Assembly (NCBI RefSeq): GCF_900107725.1
Contig: NZ_FNQO01000004.1
Location: 1-64,000 of the forward strand
Origin: Microbulbifer marinus
Lineage (GTDB): Bacteria; Pseudomonadota; Gammaproteobacteria; Pseudomonadales; Cellvibrionaceae
Direction of reading: 5' to 3'
Length of the DNA: 64,000 bases
The notes beneath the pieces are model-generated. The model was not told the DNA's origin. It saw only the letters and a list, made by a program, of their open reading frames with translations, and did not search any database. Every line of letters begins with the position of its first letter. Position 1 is the first letter of the stretch. Below, piece by piece: positions 52,089 through 60,750 of the stretch. A program made the translations under genes and the position numbers.

Positions 52089-53201
52089 ATGGTTTCGTCA
52101 CCCAACTTAAGGCTGCTGCTCACCGGTGATGTGATGACCGGCCGCGGTATCGATCAGATACTGCCGTGCGCCGGTGATCCGCAAATCCACGAATCCTACA
52201 TGCACTCCGCCAGAGGCTATGTCGCACTGGCAGAGGAGCGCAATGGCGGCATTCCACAACCGGCCACATATGATTATTTGTGGGGTGACGCCCTTGCGGC
52301 AATGGCGGCGCGCACGCCCGACTGCCGGATTATCAACCTGGAAACGGCGGTTACCCGCAGCGATGACTTCTGGCCCGGCAAGGGCATCAACTACCGTATG
52401 CACCCGGGCAATGTGCCCTGTCTGTCCGTGGCGCAGATCGATGCCTGCAGCCTGGCCAACAATCACGTTCTTGACTGGGGCTACGACGGACTGACGGAGA
52501 CCATGACCAGCCTGCATCAGGCCGGCATCAAGACCGCGGGCGCCGGCGCCAATCTGCTATCGGCCATAGAGCCGGCGGTAATCAGATTGGGCGAGCGACG
52601 GCTGCTGCTGTTTGCCTGCGGTCATCCCAGCAGCGGTATTCCCGCAGACTGGGCCGCGACCGAGACGAAAGCCGGAGTGTTTTTTATCGACGAACTGTCA
52701 GCGCGGGCTGCCGGCGAAATCGCGCAGCAAATACGCGACCGGCGCGCCCCTGGCGACCTGGCAATCGTGTCCGTTCACTGGGGCGGCAACTGGGGCTATC
52801 GCATTGCCCGCCAACAGCGGGAATTCTCCCACCGGCTGATCGACGCCGGTGTGGACCTGGTCCACGGCCACTCCTCCCACCACCCCCAGGGCATAGAAGT
52901 CTATCGCGGGCACCCGATTCTCTATGGCTGTGGGGATTTGATCAACGACTACGAGGGCATCAGCGGCCGTGAGGAATACCGCTCTTACCTGCGCCCGCTG
53001 TACTGCGTCGACCTGCAGTGGCAAAGCGGGACGCTGCAGCGGCTGGAAGTCATTCCGATGGAAATGCGTCGCTTCCGCCTGCAGAAACCGACCGACAGCG
53101 ACTGCGACTGGCTGCGCAACACCCTCGACCGCGAGTGCCACCACCTGGGCTCTGCGCTGCGATTTACAACAGAGGGCGAAAGCTTCTTGCTGGGCTGGTA
53201 G
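52089..53201 (+). CDS. CapA/PgsA-family metallophosphatase-like protein
   Basis: A 370-residue protein of the CapA family (PGA_cap fold), whose members take part in poly-gamma-glutamate export or other envelope polymers. Calcineurin-like motifs are visible: LLTGDVMTGRGID at the N-terminus, INLETAV, SLANNHVLDWG, IVSVHWGGNWGY and LVHGHSSHHPQG with YGCGDLINDYEG. Unlike classical CapA it has no signal peptide or membrane anchor, and no capB/capC neighbours exist, so it is probably a cytosolic phosphatase-like enzyme of unknown substrate. It stands alone between apaH and galE. Confidence 0.82.
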   Translation: MVSSPNLRLLLTGDVMTGRGIDQILPCAGDPQIHESYMHSARGYVALAEERNGGIPQPATYDYLWGDALAAMAARTPDCRIINLETAVTRSDDFWPGKGINYRMHPGNVPCLSVAQIDACSLANNHVLDWGYDGLTETMTSLHQAGIKTAGAGANLLSAIEPAVIRLGERRLLLFACGHPSSGIPADWAATETKAGVFFIDELSARAAGEIAQQIRDRRAPGDLAIVSVHWGGNWGYRIARQQREFSHRLIDAGVDLVHGHSSHHPQGIEVYRGHPILYGCGDLINDYEGISGREEYRSYLRPLYCVDLQWQSGTLQRLEVIPMEMRRFRLQKPTDSDCDWLRNTLDRECHHLGSALRFTTEGESFLLGW

Positions 53202-53241
53202 CGGTGGGAGTTGAGGCTGTCCCGGACCGCCACAGCTGTTG

Positions 53242-54270
53242 TTAGTCAGTCGAGTAGCCGTTCGGATTCTGCGACTGCCAGCGCCAGGTGTCCCTAACCA
53301 TGCGCTCGAGATCGTACTCGGCTTTCCAGCCCAGCTCCCGTTCTGCCAGCGCCGGATCGGCATAGCACTCGGCGATGTCACCGGGGCGGCGCGGTACAAT
53401 CTGGTAAGGCACCGGTCGACCGCTGACCCGCTCGAAGGCCCGCACTATCTCCAGCACCGAGCTACCGCGGCCGGTCCCCAGGTTGTGGGTATAACAACCT
53501 GCCGCTGTACCATCGCGGCGCAGCATTGTCAGCGCGGCCAGGTGGCCGCGGGCCAGATCGACGACATGGATGTAGTCGCGCACACCGGTGCCGTCGATCG
53601 TATCGTAATCATCGCCAAACACCTGCAACTGCGGCAGGCGGCCGACCGCCACCTGGGAAACATAAGGCAGCAAATTGTTGGGGATACCGCGGGGATCCTC
53701 GCCAATCGCACCGCTCTCATGGGCACCGATCGGGTTGAAGTAGCGCAGCAGGCTGATCTTCCACTGACTGTCCGGCGCCGCGCACAGATCGCGCAGCATA
53801 TCTTCCACCATCAGCTTGCTGGCGCCGTAGGGATTAGTCGCACCAGTGGGGAAATTCTCGCGGATGGGCACGCTTGCCGGGTCACCGTAAACGGTGGCCG
53901 ATGAGCTGAATATCAGCCGGTGCACGCCGAACTCCGCCATGACCCGGCACAGCGTCAAAGTTCCAGCAACATTATTCTGGTAATAGCGCAATGGCTGCGC
54001 CACTGATTCTCCAATGGCCTTCAAGCCGGCAAAATGGATTACAGCTTCGACGTCATAACGGGAAAAAATTTCCCGCAGTCCCTCTACATCTCCGATATCC
54101 ACCTGGTGGAATGGCACCTGTCGCCCGGCAATCGCCTCGACCCGGTGCAGTGCCTCCTCGCTGCTGTTGGCGAGGTTATCGACCACCACCGGTTCCCAGC
54201 CCGCGGCAAGCATTTCGACACAGGTATGACTGCCGATATAACCGGCGCCGCCGGTCACCAGGATTGCCAT
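53242..54270 (-). CDS. galE: UDP-glucose 4-epimerase
   Basis: Interconverts UDP-glucose and UDP-galactose (or the N-acetyl forms) for surface polysaccharides. The 342-residue short-chain reductase has the NAD motif GGAGYIGSHTCVEML, the catalytic SSSATVYG and YGASK (Tyr-x-x-x-Lys) and the ending typical of GalE. A good ribosome site (AAAGGAA) precedes the ATG at 54270. No other gal gene is nearby. Confidence 0.95.
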   Translation of the reverse strand: MAILVTGGAGYIGSHTCVEMLAAGWEPVVVDNLANSSEEALHRVEAIAGRQVPFHQVDIGDVEGLREIFSRYDVEAVIHFAGLKAIGESVAQPLRYYQNNVAGTLTLCRVMAEFGVHRLIFSSSATVYGDPASVPIRENFPTGATNPYGASKLMVEDMLRDLCAAPDSQWKISLLRYFNPIGAHESGAIGEDPRGIPNNLLPYVSQVAVGRLPQLQVFGDDYDTIDGTGVRDYIHVVDLARGHLAALTMLRRDGTAAGCYTHNLGTGRGSSVLEIVRAFERVSGRPVPYQIVPRRPGDIAECYADPALAERELGWKAEYDLERMVRDTWRWQSQNPNGYSTD

Positions 54271-54638
54271 AGAGAGTTCCTTTAATCACTTTGTGTTCTT
54301 AATTGGGCGCTTAGTAGAGCGCAAAACTGCCGCCTAATTCAACCTGTGTTGGCGTCAGTTCGCCGCCGCGACTACACGGAAAGCTATGCTGGAAAAGCGG
54401 GAGGTGATTTCGCATTTGCTTCCGCGCGGCAGAGAGGCACCTCTGTCACTGGTTATAAAGATAGTGTTTCGCGCCCAAGCGAATATTCCAGTAAACGCGA
54501 AGACTGCGCAGCAGCTTCGCGTCCAGGTCGCCAGCCCTCAGGGTCAGACGCACATTTTAAGAAGTAACCTGTGCCCTCATCCAGCGCGACCGGTAGGACG
54601 TCGAACGCTGTCCGACACGCTACAGGGAGCTGTACATC
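54271..54638. other. intergenic region between galE and prkA
   Basis: 368 bp that must hold the promoters of divergent galE and prkA. I see no supportable ORF, no strong hairpin and no clear -35/-10 pair. A TATAAAG-like hexamer around 54452-54460 could belong to a sigma-S-type promoter for prkA, since this trio is sigma-S-controlled in enterics, but the match is short. Confidence 0.4.
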
Positions 54639-56561
54639 ATGACGATATTCAATCACTACCTGGAGAGATACGAATCGATCCAGGATGAAGAACTCAGCAT
54701 CCAGGAATACCTGGAGCTGTGTAAAACCGACCGCAGCGCCTATGCCTCCCCCGCGGAGCGCATGCTGATGGCCATTGGCGAAGCGGAACTGGTGGACACC
54801 TCCCGCGACCCACGCCTGTCGCGCATCTTTTCCAACAAGGTGATCAAGCGCTACAAGGCGTTTAGTGAATTCTACGGCATGGAGGAGGCGATAGAACAGA
54901 TCGTCTCCTTCTTCCGCCACGCCGCCCAAGGCCTGGAGGAGAAGAAACAGATTCTCTACCTGCTGGGCCCTGTCGGCGGCGGCAAGTCCTCCCTGGCGGA
55001 ACGCCTGAAGGCGTTGATGGAAAAAATCCCCATCTATGCGATCAAGGGCTCACCGGTGTTCGAATCCCCGCTCAGCCTGTTCTCGCCGGACGAGGACGGC
55101 CAGATCCTGGAAGAGGACTACGGCATAGCGCGGCGCTATGTAAACACCATCATGTCACCTTGGGCGGTCAAGCGCCTGCACGAATACAAGGGCGATATCA
55201 GCAAGTTCCGCGTGGTAAAAATCCGCCCGTCCATTCTCGACCAGGTTGCCATTTCGAAGACCGAACCCGGCGACGAGAACAACCAGGACATTTCCTCGCT
55301 GGTGGGCAAGATCGATATCCGCAAGCTGGAGGATTTCCCGCAGAACGATCCCGACGCTTACAGTTTCTCCGGCAGCCTGTGCCGCGCCAACCAGGGCCTG
55401 ATGGAATTCGTGGAGATGTTCAAGGCGCCGATCAAGGTGCTGCACCCGCTGCTGACGGCGACCCAGGAAGGCAACTACAACAGCACTGAGGGTCTCGGCT
55501 CGATTCCATTCAACGGCACCATCCTGGCCCACTCCAACGAGTCCGAGTGGCAGTCGTTCCGCAACAACCGCAATAACGAGGCCTTCCTCGACCGCATCTA
55601 CATCGTCAAGGTGCCCTACTGCGTGCGGGTCCACGAAGAGATCAAGATCTACCAGAAGCTGCTGGAAAACAGCTCGCTGTCCAAGGCCCCCTGTGCACCG
55701 GACACCCTGCGGATGCTGGCGCAGTTCTCGGTGCTGTCCCGTATCAAGAACCCGGAAAACTCCAGCCTCTTCTCGAAGATGCGGATCTACGATGGCGAGA
55801 ACCTGAAAGACACGGATCCGAAAGCGAAGACCATGCAGGAATACCGTGACAATGCCGGTGTCGACGAGGGCATGACCGGCCTGTCCACCCGCTTCGCGTT
55901 CAAGATCCTGTCCAAGGTATTCAACTTCGATGCCACCGAAGTGGCCGCCAACCCGGTGCACCTGCTGTATGTGCTCGAGCAGCAGATAGAGCAGGAGCAG
56001 TTCCCCCCGGAACAGCAGGAAAACTATCTCGGCTTTATCAAGGAATACCTGGCCCCGCGCTATGTGGAGTTTATCGGCAAGGAGATCCAGACCGCCTATC
56101 TCGAATCCTATGCCGAATACGGCCAGAACCTGTTCGACCGCTATGTGACCTACGCCGACTTCTGGATCCAGGACCAGGAATACCGCGATCCGGAGACCGG
56201 CGAGATCCTCGATCGCGGCGCCTTGAATGAAGAGCTGGAGAAAACCGAGAAACCCGCGGGCATCTCCAACCCGAAGGATTTCCGCAACGAGATCGTCAAC
56301 TTCGTGCTGCGCGCCCGCGCCAACAACCAGGGCAAGAACCCGGACTGGCGTTCCTACGAAAAACTGCGCGCGGTCATCGAGAAGAAGATGTTCTCCAATA
56401 CCGAAGACCTGCTGCCGGTAATCTCCTTCAATACCAAGGCCTCTGCGGACGACAAGAAGAAGCACGCGGACTTTGTCGCCCGCATGGTGGAGCGGGGTTA
56501 CACGGAGAAACAGGTGCGCCTGCTTTCGGAATGGTACCTGCGCGTGCGCAAGTCGCAGTAA
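54639..56561 (+). CDS. prkA: PrkA family serine protein kinase
   Basis: Cytosolic AAA-type kinase/ATPase (YeaG in E. coli), linked to stationary-phase and nutrient-stress adaptation. The 640-residue protein has the Walker A motif LGPVGGGKSSLAERLK (about 109-124), a long AAA core, and a C-terminal PrkA domain with the SFNTKASADDKKKH segment. It is the first gene of the conserved prkA-yeaH-spoVR trio. A hairpin lies between it and yeaH. Some homologues act as proteases or ATPases rather than kinases, so the biochemical activity is not settled by sequence. Confidence 0.95.
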   Translation: MTIFNHYLERYESIQDEELSIQEYLELCKTDRSAYASPAERMLMAIGEAELVDTSRDPRLSRIFSNKVIKRYKAFSEFYGMEEAIEQIVSFFRHAAQGLEEKKQILYLLGPVGGGKSSLAERLKALMEKIPIYAIKGSPVFESPLSLFSPDEDGQILEEDYGIARRYVNTIMSPWAVKRLHEYKGDISKFRVVKIRPSILDQVAISKTEPGDENNQDISSLVGKIDIRKLEDFPQNDPDAYSFSGSLCRANQGLMEFVEMFKAPIKVLHPLLTATQEGNYNSTEGLGSIPFNGTILAHSNESEWQSFRNNRNNEAFLDRIYIVKVPYCVRVHEEIKIYQKLLENSSLSKAPCAPDTLRMLAQFSVLSRIKNPENSSLFSKMRIYDGENLKDTDPKAKTMQEYRDNAGVDEGMTGLSTRFAFKILSKVFNFDATEVAANPVHLLYVLEQQIEQEQFPPEQQENYLGFIKEYLAPRYVEFIGKEIQTAYLESYAEYGQNLFDRYVTYADFWIQDQEYRDPETGEILDRGALNEELEKTEKPAGISNPKDFRNEIVNFVLRARANNQGKNPDWRSYEKLRAVIEKKMFSNTEDLLPVISFNTKASADDKKKHADFVARMVERGYTEKQVRLLSEWYLRVRKSQ

Positions 56562-56619
56562 CGAACTGAAGCGGTCATCGAGGAGTGGCGAAAGTTTAAT
56601 GCCGGTCACGGCTTAACTC

Positions 56620-56651
56620 CCGGAGGTGCGGCATCAAAGCGGCGCCTCCGG
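56620..56651 (+). terminator. hairpin between prkA and yeaH
   Basis: A 10-bp stem (56620-56629 with 56642-56651, one G-U pair) with a 12-nt loop, about 58 bp past the prkA stop and 29 bp before the yeaH ATG. No U-run, so it probably tunes downstream expression or mRNA ends rather than stopping transcription. Confidence 0.45.
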
Positions 56652-56680
56652 CCCGAGCCACTCCGACAAGAGGCAGTAAT

Positions 56681-57961
56681 ATGAGCTATATCATCGACCG
56701 CCGCCTGAACGGCAAGAAAAAGAGCACCGTCAATCGCCAGCGGTTCCTGCGACGCTACAAGGCCCATATCAAGAAGGCCGTCGGCGAGGCAATGAACAGC
56801 CGCTCCATTACCGATATGGACAAGGGCGAACGCATCAGTATTCCCACCCGCGATATCAGCGAACCCATATTCTCCCACGGTGCCGGCGGCCACGTAGAGC
56901 GGGTGTTACCCGGCAACAAGGAGTTTATCTCCGGTGACCGCATCCCCCGCCAGGGACAACAGGGCGGCGCCGGTGGCGGTGGCGGAGGTGCCAGTGACAG
57001 CGGCGAGGGCGTAGATGACTTCGTCTTCCAGATCTCGCAGGAAGAGTTCCTCGACTTCATGTTCGAGGGATTACAGCTGCCCAATATGATCAAGCGCCGC
57101 CTGGCCGGCAACGAATCTTTTCAGGTAGTGCGCGCCGGCATCAGTAACGAAGGCACGCCGGGGCGTCTCAATGTGGTGCGCTCGCTGCGCGCCGCCAATG
57201 CACGCCGCATCGCGCTGACCAGCAGCAAGCGGCGCAACCTGCGCGAACTGGAGCTGGAGTTGGCGCAGGAGGAGGAAAAGGATCTGGTGCTGCGCGACCA
57301 GCGCAGAATTGAAACGCTGCGCGACAAGATCGCCGATTTACGCCGCCGCATCGATAGGGTGCCATTCCTCGACGACTTCGATCTCAAGTACAACCTGCTG
57401 GTACGCCAGCCGCGCCCGCGATCGCGCGCAGTAATGTTCTGCCTGATGGATGTGTCCGGTTCCATGAACCAGGCCACCAAGGACATGGCCAAGCGCTTCT
57501 TCCTGCTGCTGTACCTGTTTCTACAGCGCAGCTACGAATACACGGAAGTCGTATTTATCCGCCACCACACCAGCGCCAAGGAAGTGGATGAAGAGGAGTT
57601 TTTCTATTCCCGCGAAACCGGCGGCACCATCGTCTCCAGTGCACTGAAGCTGATGCGCCGCGTCATGCGCGAGCGCTACCCGGCCAGCGAGTGGAATATC
57701 TACGGTGCGCAGGCTTCCGACGGCGATAACTGGAACGACGATTCCAGCACCTGCCACAAGATACTGATCGACGACATCATGCCCCACGTGCAGTACTACT
57801 CCTATGTGGAGATCACCCCGCGCGATCACCAGGCGCTGTGGGAGGAGTACGAGAGTGTGCGCACCCTTTTCCCGGAGCACTTCGCCATGGAGCAGATCGT
57901 CGATGTACAGGATATCTATCCGGTCTTCCGCCAATTGTTCAGCCAGAAGGTGTCCGCCTGA
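56681..57961 (+). CDS. yeaH: YeaH/DUF444 von Willebrand-like protein
   Basis: Stress-associated cytosolic protein of the YeaH/YhbH family, 426 residues. The N-terminus is basic ([14 protein letters not shown]), followed by a glycine-rich linker (about 88-108), coiled charged helices (about 185-225) and a VWA-like domain with the MIDAS start [13 protein letters not shown] (about 252-264). It works with PrkA in species where it has been studied. The stop TGA shares one base with the spoVR ATG, so the two are coupled. Confidence 0.94.
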   Translation: MSYIIDRRLNGKKKSTVNRQRFLRRYKAHIKKAVGEAMNSRSITDMDKGERISIPTRDISEPIFSHGAGGHVERVLPGNKEFISGDRIPRQGQQGGAGGGGGGASDSGEGVDDFVFQISQEEFLDFMFEGLQLPNMIKRRLAGNESFQVVRAGISNEGTPGRLNVVRSLRAANARRIALTSSKRRNLRELELELAQEEEKDLVLRDQRRIETLRDKIADLRRRIDRVPFLDDFDLKYNLLVRQPRPRSRAVMFCLMDVSGSMNQATKDMAKRFFLLLYLFLQRSYEYTEVVFIRHHTSAKEVDEEEFFYSRETGGTIVSSALKLMRRVMRERYPASEWNIYGAQASDGDNWNDDSSTCHKILIDDIMPHVQYYSYVEITPRDHQALWEEYESVRTLFPEHFAMEQIVDVQDIYPVFRQLFSQKVSA

Positions 57962-59550
57962 TGCTAGATACGTTTACCACCGGCACCAACGCGCCGGAAT
58001 CCGAATCCGGCGGCCCCATTTCCACCAGTTCCGAATGGACCTTCGAGCTGATCCAGGAATATGACCGCGCCATCGGCGAACTGGCCGAAGAGTTCGGCCT
58101 GGACACCTACCCCAACCAGATAGAGGTGATCAGCTCCGAGCAGATGATGGATGCTTACTCCTCCGTCGGCATGCCGGTGGGCTACAACCACTGGTCCTTC
58201 GGCAAGCAGTTCATCAGTGTAGAGAACAGTTACCAGCGCGGCCTGATGGGGCTCGCTTATGAGATAGTGATCAACTCCAACCCTTGCATCGCCTATCTCA
58301 TGGAAGAGAACACCATGACGATGCAGGCGCTGGTCATCGCCCATGCCAGTTACGGGCACAACTCGTTCTTCAAGGGCAACTACCTGTTCCGCTCCTGGAC
58401 CGATGCCAGCAGCATCATCGACTACCTGATTTTTGCCAAAAACTATATCGCCCGGTGCGAGGAGCGCCACGGCATGGACGAGGTGGAGGCGATACTGGAC
58501 TCCTGCCACGCGCTGATGAATTACGGCGTCGACCGCTACAAGCGCCCCTATCCGATTTCCGCGGTAGAGGAAGAGCGCCGCCAGAAAGAGCGCGAAGAGT
58601 ACCGCCAGCGGCAACTCAATGATCTGTGGCGGACTATTCCGAAGATGGGGGACGGTGCGGAGCAGGCGGCAGAGCGGCGCTTCCCCGAGGAGCCCCAGGA
58701 AAATATCCTCTATTTCATCGAAAAGAATGCGCCGCTGCTGGAGAACTGGCAACGGGAACTGGTGCGCATCGTGCGCAAGCTGGCCCAGTACTTTTATCCG
58801 CAGCGACAGACCCAGGTAATGAACGAGGGCTGGGCGACCTTCTGGCACTACACGCTGCTGTCCGAGCTGTATAAGCGCGGGCGCGTGACGGAAGGCTTCA
58901 TGATGGAGTTCCTGCAGAGCCACACCAATGTGATCTACCAGCCGTCATTCGACAGCCCTTACTACAACGGCATCAACCCCTACACACTGGGCTTCAGCAT
59001 CTTCAGCGACCTGCGGCGTATCTGTGAAAACCCCACCGACGAGGACCGCCAGTGGTTTCCGGATATTGCGGGGAGCAACTGGAAGGACACCCTGCAGTTC
59101 GCGATGCGCGACTTCAAGGACGAAAGCTTCATCCTGCAGTTCCTGTCACCCAAGGTCATGCGCGATATGAAGCTCTTCTGTATCAGCGACAACGACAGGG
59201 AGAACGAGATAGTCGTCAGCGCGATTCACGACGAGGATGGCTACCGCCAGCTGCGCGCCAATCTGGCGGGCCAGTACAACCTGGGCAACCGCGAACCCAA
59301 TATTCAGGTCTACGCCGTGGACACTCGCGGCGACCGCTCACTGACCCTGCACCACACCCAGCATCGCCGCCGCCCACTGGGGAAAGACACCGGCGAGGTT
59401 TTGAGACACCTGCACAGGCTGTGGGGATTCGATGTGCATCTGCACAGTCTGAATGGCGATGAAATCACCGCTAGTTTCCATTGCCCGGAACAGGGGCGCG
59501 ACCGCCTCGAAGGCGACGAGGAATCAATGCTGGTTCCCAAACCGATCTAG
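57961..59550 (+). CDS. SpoVR/YcgB family protein
   Basis: Third member of the PrkA-YeaH-SpoVR trio, 529 residues from the ATG at 57961. Family segments include WTFELIQEYDRAIGELAEEFGLDTYPNQ, MPVGYNHWSFGKQF, HASYGHNSFFKGNYLF, MNEGWATFWHY and NPYTLGFSIF. The HxxxH/NExxxxxxH-like residues in these segments recall a metal site, but the biochemical role is unknown; the name comes from Bacillus spore cortex formation, which does not apply here. An in-frame stretch upstream overlaps yeaH and is not family sequence. Confidence 0.94.
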   Translation: MLDTFTTGTNAPESESGGPISTSSEWTFELIQEYDRAIGELAEEFGLDTYPNQIEVISSEQMMDAYSSVGMPVGYNHWSFGKQFISVENSYQRGLMGLAYEIVINSNPCIAYLMEENTMTMQALVIAHASYGHNSFFKGNYLFRSWTDASSIIDYLIFAKNYIARCEERHGMDEVEAILDSCHALMNYGVDRYKRPYPISAVEEERRQKEREEYRQRQLNDLWRTIPKMGDGAEQAAERRFPEEPQENILYFIEKNAPLLENWQRELVRIVRKLAQYFYPQRQTQVMNEGWATFWHYTLLSELYKRGRVTEGFMMEFLQSHTNVIYQPSFDSPYYNGINPYTLGFSIFSDLRRICENPTDEDRQWFPDIAGSNWKDTLQFAMRDFKDESFILQFLSPKVMRDMKLFCISDNDRENEIVVSAIHDEDGYRQLRANLAGQYNLGNREPNIQVYAVDTRGDRSLTLHHTQHRRRPLGKDTGEVLRHLHRLWGFDVHLHSLNGDEITASFHCPEQGRDRLEGDEESMLVPKPI

Positions 59551-59654
59551 GCCCATCCGGACCTTCTGACGATTGGACCCACCTGGCGATACGGAATGAT
59601 GACGGCGAAGTGGCGCATTTAGCGACCATTCCGCACTCATCGTTCAGCTTTCAC

Positions 59655-60221
59655 TCAAACTTCCAGCAGCAGCTTCACTTTGGCCGCCAGTTCGCTGCGC
59701 TCACCCGGATGTGCCACCAGAGCGTCGGCTCCGGCATTCAGCCAGCGCTGCTGATCCCGCTCACCCGCCGGGGCAATCACGACCACACGCACATTGGCGT
59801 ATTCGCTGCGCGAGCGCAGGTGATCCAGAATCTGGAAACCGTTGACGCCCACCAGGTTCGCATCGATCACCATCAGCGCCGGCTTGCAGCCGGCCATCAG
59901 GGTACCCGCGACAAAGCTGTCGCCGGCCACTTCCACGTCACAGCCCACCTGCTGCAGGGCCTGGCGGCCAGCGGCGGTCAACTCCGGATCACTCGCCAGC
60001 AGCAGTACCTTGCGGCTGGCCGCAGCCAGTTCGCTGGGTACCGGCATGGAGTTATCGCGCAGGAAGCCGACAAAGTCCTCGACACAGATACGGTGATCGC
60101 CGCGGCCGGGCAGTTTATAGGCCTTTAGCTGGCCCCGTTCTATCCAGCGAATCACGGTGCGGAAATTCACCCCACAGTATCTCGCTGCCTCTCCCGTGGT
60201 AAGCACGTGCAGTTCGCTCAT
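59655..60221 (-). CDS. helix-turn-helix regulator with degenerate receiver domain
   Basis: A 188-residue fusion of an excisionase/MerR-type DNA-binding domain (LTTGEAARYCGVNFRTVIRW and ERGQLKAYKLPGRGDHRI, about 6-50) and a response-regulator receiver fold (about 70-188). In the receiver the phosphoacceptor-like aspartate remains (LMVIDANLVGVNGFQIL), but the first acidic pair is reduced to ASD, the Thr/Ser switch position reads IAPAG and the invariant Lys-Pro is His-Pro (VAHPGE). So it may be a pseudo-receiver that responds to something other than phosphorylation. The ATG at 60221 fits the domain start; a longer frame begins 27 nt upstream. No partner kinase is adjacent. Confidence 0.82.
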   Translation of the reverse strand: MSELHVLTTGEAARYCGVNFRTVIRWIERGQLKAYKLPGRGDHRICVEDFVGFLRDNSMPVPSELAAASRKVLLLASDPELTAAGRQALQQVGCDVEVAGDSFVAGTLMAGCKPALMVIDANLVGVNGFQILDHLRSRSEYANVRVVVIAPAGERDQQRWLNAGADALVAHPGERSELAAKVKLLLEV

Positions 60222-60445
60222 CTCTATTATTCCCCCAACATCCTGCAATTACTGGCAGGCACCCGCCAAGATCGTTTACGCAACATGCGGCTGATTTTTG
60301 CCACTTAGCGCGAATTTATCCTGTCTGATTCAAGTGCCCTTATAAATTATGCTGTTCAACACTGAAAAACCAGTCTGAAACTCGGGTTATGTTCATTATT
60401 AACGAACGGCAGCCGAACCCCCTCAAAAAATACTGAAAGATATAG
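60222..60445. other. upstream part of the regulator-cca intergenic region
   Basis: These 224 bp, part of a 529-bp gap, contain no supportable ORF. The AT-rich stretch 60330-60450 should hold the promoter of the minus-strand regulator; a TTTCAG/TATAAG pair with 17-bp spacing on the minus strand is possible but weak. Confidence 0.35.
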
Positions 60446-60473
60446 TTGACAGGTATGACAGGTTAAATAGAAT
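60446..60473 (+). promoter_or_regulatory. strong sigma-70 promoter
   Basis: Consensus -35 TTGACA (60446-60451), 16-bp spacer, near-consensus -10 TAGAAT (60468-60473), with an A-rich run just upstream. It is one of the best promoter matches in the window and points to a short unit ending in an intrinsic terminator at 60620. Confidence 0.75.
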
Positions 60474-60479
60474 GGTCAC

Positions 60480-60620
60480 AATTCGGCAGATCAGTGGACG
60501 CCGAGGCCCTCCCGGGCCAACCGCCAGGCAGGCAACAGTCTTTTTGAATGGCGAATGGATATTCCCCGAGCGAATACCCTAAGACCCTGGGCCCCCTTGT
60601 TTTTTCGGGGCCTTTTTTTT
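60480..60620 (+). ncRNA. putative small RNA or terminated leader upstream of cca
   Basis: About 140 nt between a strong promoter and a strong intrinsic terminator, with no convincing ORF. It can form a small internal hairpin (GGCCC at 60505-60509 with GGGCC at 60514-60518) and contains two GGA-containing segments (near 60496 and 60557) that could bind a CsrA/RsmA-type protein, though far fewer than in RsmY/RsmZ or CsrB. The T-rich terminator tail also suits Hfq-binding sRNAs. I do not recognise the RNA family; attenuation of cca is the alternative. Confidence 0.55.
60590..60620 (+). terminator. intrinsic terminator of the putative small RNA
   Basis: Stem GGCCCC/GGGGCC (60590-60595 with 60607-60612), an 11-nt U-rich loop, then eight T (60613-60620). 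It lies 130 bp before the cca start. Confidence 0.82.
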
Positions 60621-60750
60621 ATCTTGCCAAATCCTCAGATCTCCCCGATCTAACCGCCCCTGTACGCCGATGCGGCGCCGGAACGAATGGATTTATGGCA
60701 GTAGCAAGCTCACCCCGGCACCAATCCTCCCGCTCCCCGGAGCAATTTCC

